From an uncultured Subdoligranulum sp. (lineage in GTDB: Bacteria; Bacillota; Clostridia; Oscillospirales; Ruminococcaceae), in assembly GCA_945830575.1 (NCBI GenBank), contig CALZZE010000015.1:1-64000 (forward strand): 64,000 nucleotides of DNA, given 5' to 3'. Each line of letters opens with the position of its first letter. The first letter of the stretch is position 1. This document shows, piece after piece, positions 63,408 to 64,000 of this stretch. The notes under the pieces are model-generated. The model was not told the origin of the DNA, searched no databases, and worked only from the letters and a program-made list of their open reading frames with translations. A program made the translations under genes and the position numbers.

Positions 63408-64000
63408 TTACAGCACCACGCCGTCCTTGAAGATGGAGATTTCCCGGAATCCCTTCACCTCAGCGCAGGTCTTTTTGCCGCCGGCAACCTCCAGCACCAG
63501 ATGATACAGGTCCGCGCCCGCCTCGTCCAGCGTGCGCTCGCCGTCCGCCACCACACCGGCGTTGAAGTCGATCCATGTGGGCTTTTTGGCGGCCAGCTGG
63601 CTGTTGGTGGCGATTTTCAGCGTAGGAGCCGGCGCGCCGAAGGGGGTGCCGCGGCCGGTGGAGAACAAGATCATGTGGGCGCCGGCGGCGGTCAGCGCGG
63701 TGGCGGAGACCAGATCGTTGCCGGGGCCGTACAGCATGTTCAGACCCTTGGTGGTGACCGCATCGCCGTAGCCGATGACGTCCATGATGGGGGCGCTGCC
63801 GCCCTTCTGGACGCAGCCGCAGGACTTGTCCTCCAGCGTGGTGATGCCGCCCTGCTTGTTGCCGGGGCTGGGGTTGTCGTAGACCACCTCGTTGTGGGAG
63901 ATGAAGTAGTTTTTGAAGCCGTTGATCATGCTGACGGCCTTGTCAAACACCTGCTCGTTGACGCAGCGGTCCATGAGGAAGCCCTCCGCGCCGAACATCT
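63408..64000 (-). CDS. uxaA: Altronate dehydratase C-terminal part (UxaA family), cut by the window edge
   Basis: The last 196 or so residues of a UxaA-type hydrolyase; the start lies beyond base 64000. The family signature is plain: MINGFKNYFISHNEVVYDNPSPGNKQGGITTLEDKSCGCVQKGG, LTAAGAHMILFSTGRGTPFGAPAPTLKIATNS and IDFNAGVVADG. UxaA removes water from altronate to give KDG in galacturonate breakdown; the related galactarate dehydratase cannot be excluded. KDG is also the product of kduI-kduD, so this end of the window converges on one metabolite. Confidence 0.88.
   Translation of the reverse strand, partial: MFGAEGFLMDRCVNEQVFDKAVSMINGFKNYFISHNEVVYDNPSPGNKQGGITTLEDKSCGCVQKGGSAPIMDVIGYGDAVTTKGLNMLYGPGNDLVSATALTAAGAHMILFSTGRGTPFGAPAPTLKIATNSQLAAKKPTWIDFNAGVVADGERTLDEAGADLYHLVLEVAGGKKTCAEVKGFREISIFKDGVVL

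Overview
The window looks like a chromosomal segment of a GC-rich Gram-positive anaerobe of the class Clostridia, most plausibly an Oscillospiraceae (Ruminococcaceae) gut bacterium. The reasons are Firmicutes-type regulation (T-box leader, CIRCE/HrcA, L10 leader, strong AGGAGG ribosome binding sites), AddAB instead of RecBCD, the MEP pathway gene ispE, sporulation-associated genes spoIIR and spoVT, and an NupNOPQ-like BMP-family nucleoside ABC transporter. Species placement is an inference; no rRNA gene is present. Almost every base is coding or recognisable regulatory DNA, and I see no prophage, transposase, CRISPR array or tRNA gene.

Layout. 1-0.24 kb: two strong tandem promoters firing leftward out of the window. 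0.2-3.5 kb: leftward patatin / EI-like PTS protein / HD hydrolase operon. 3.7-4.6 kb: sugar-phosphate nucleotidyltransferase. 4.7-8.3 kb: rpmG-secE-nusG-rplK-rplA-[L10 leader]-rplJ-rplL, ending in a terminator with no rpoBC behind it. 8.3-18.3 kb: long leftward unit lrp-aminotransferase-ispE-spoIIR-addB-addA. 18.4-20.4 kb: rightward ACT protein, DUF711 and DUF378 genes. 20.4-24 kb: RodA/FtsW-type protein facing tsaE-tsaB-rpiB-upp. 24-30 kb: fucO, a half-size EamA transporter, a small membrane protein, dacF-type carboxypeptidase and pncB. 29-34.4 kb: recG with a WG-repeat lipoprotein, then gls24-fakA. 34.5-40.2 kb: CBS protein and the four-gene BMP-type nucleoside ABC importer. 40.2-41.6 kb: MATE efflux gene interrupted by one in-frame amber codon. 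41.6-46.6 kb: hrcA-grpE-dnaK-dnaJ under a perfect CIRCE. 46.7-50.2 kb: spoVT, a NUDIX gene, rsuA, ybaK, DAHP synthase. 50.2-52.4 kb: MFS transporter divergent from an AraC regulator. 52.4-57.8 kb: ilvB-N-C-D behind a T-box with a probable leucine (CUG) specifier. 57.8-60.3 kb: DUF815 AAA ATPase and ilvA. 60.5-64 kb: hexuronate/pectin-sugar catabolism (kduI, kduD, mutarotase, uxaA fragment) with a small inverted-repeat element.

How it works together. The window is mostly housekeeping: translation and transcription machinery, protein folding, recombination repair, branched-chain amino acid synthesis (ilvA plus ilvBNCD gives the path from threonine to isoleucine and valine), shikimate entry, NAD and nucleobase salvage, cell wall maintenance, and uronic acid use. 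The less ordinary points are the EI-like protein lacking its catalytic cysteine in an operon with a patatin and an HD protein, the broken MATE gene, the inverted repeat over the spoVT promoter and ribosome binding site, the leucine T-box, the separation of rplJL from rpoBC, and the MITE-like element. I did not find a clearly new multi-gene defence or mobile system; the patatin / EI-like / HD operon is the best candidate for undescribed biology. Starts were reassigned by ribosome binding site where the ORF track extends too far upstream.
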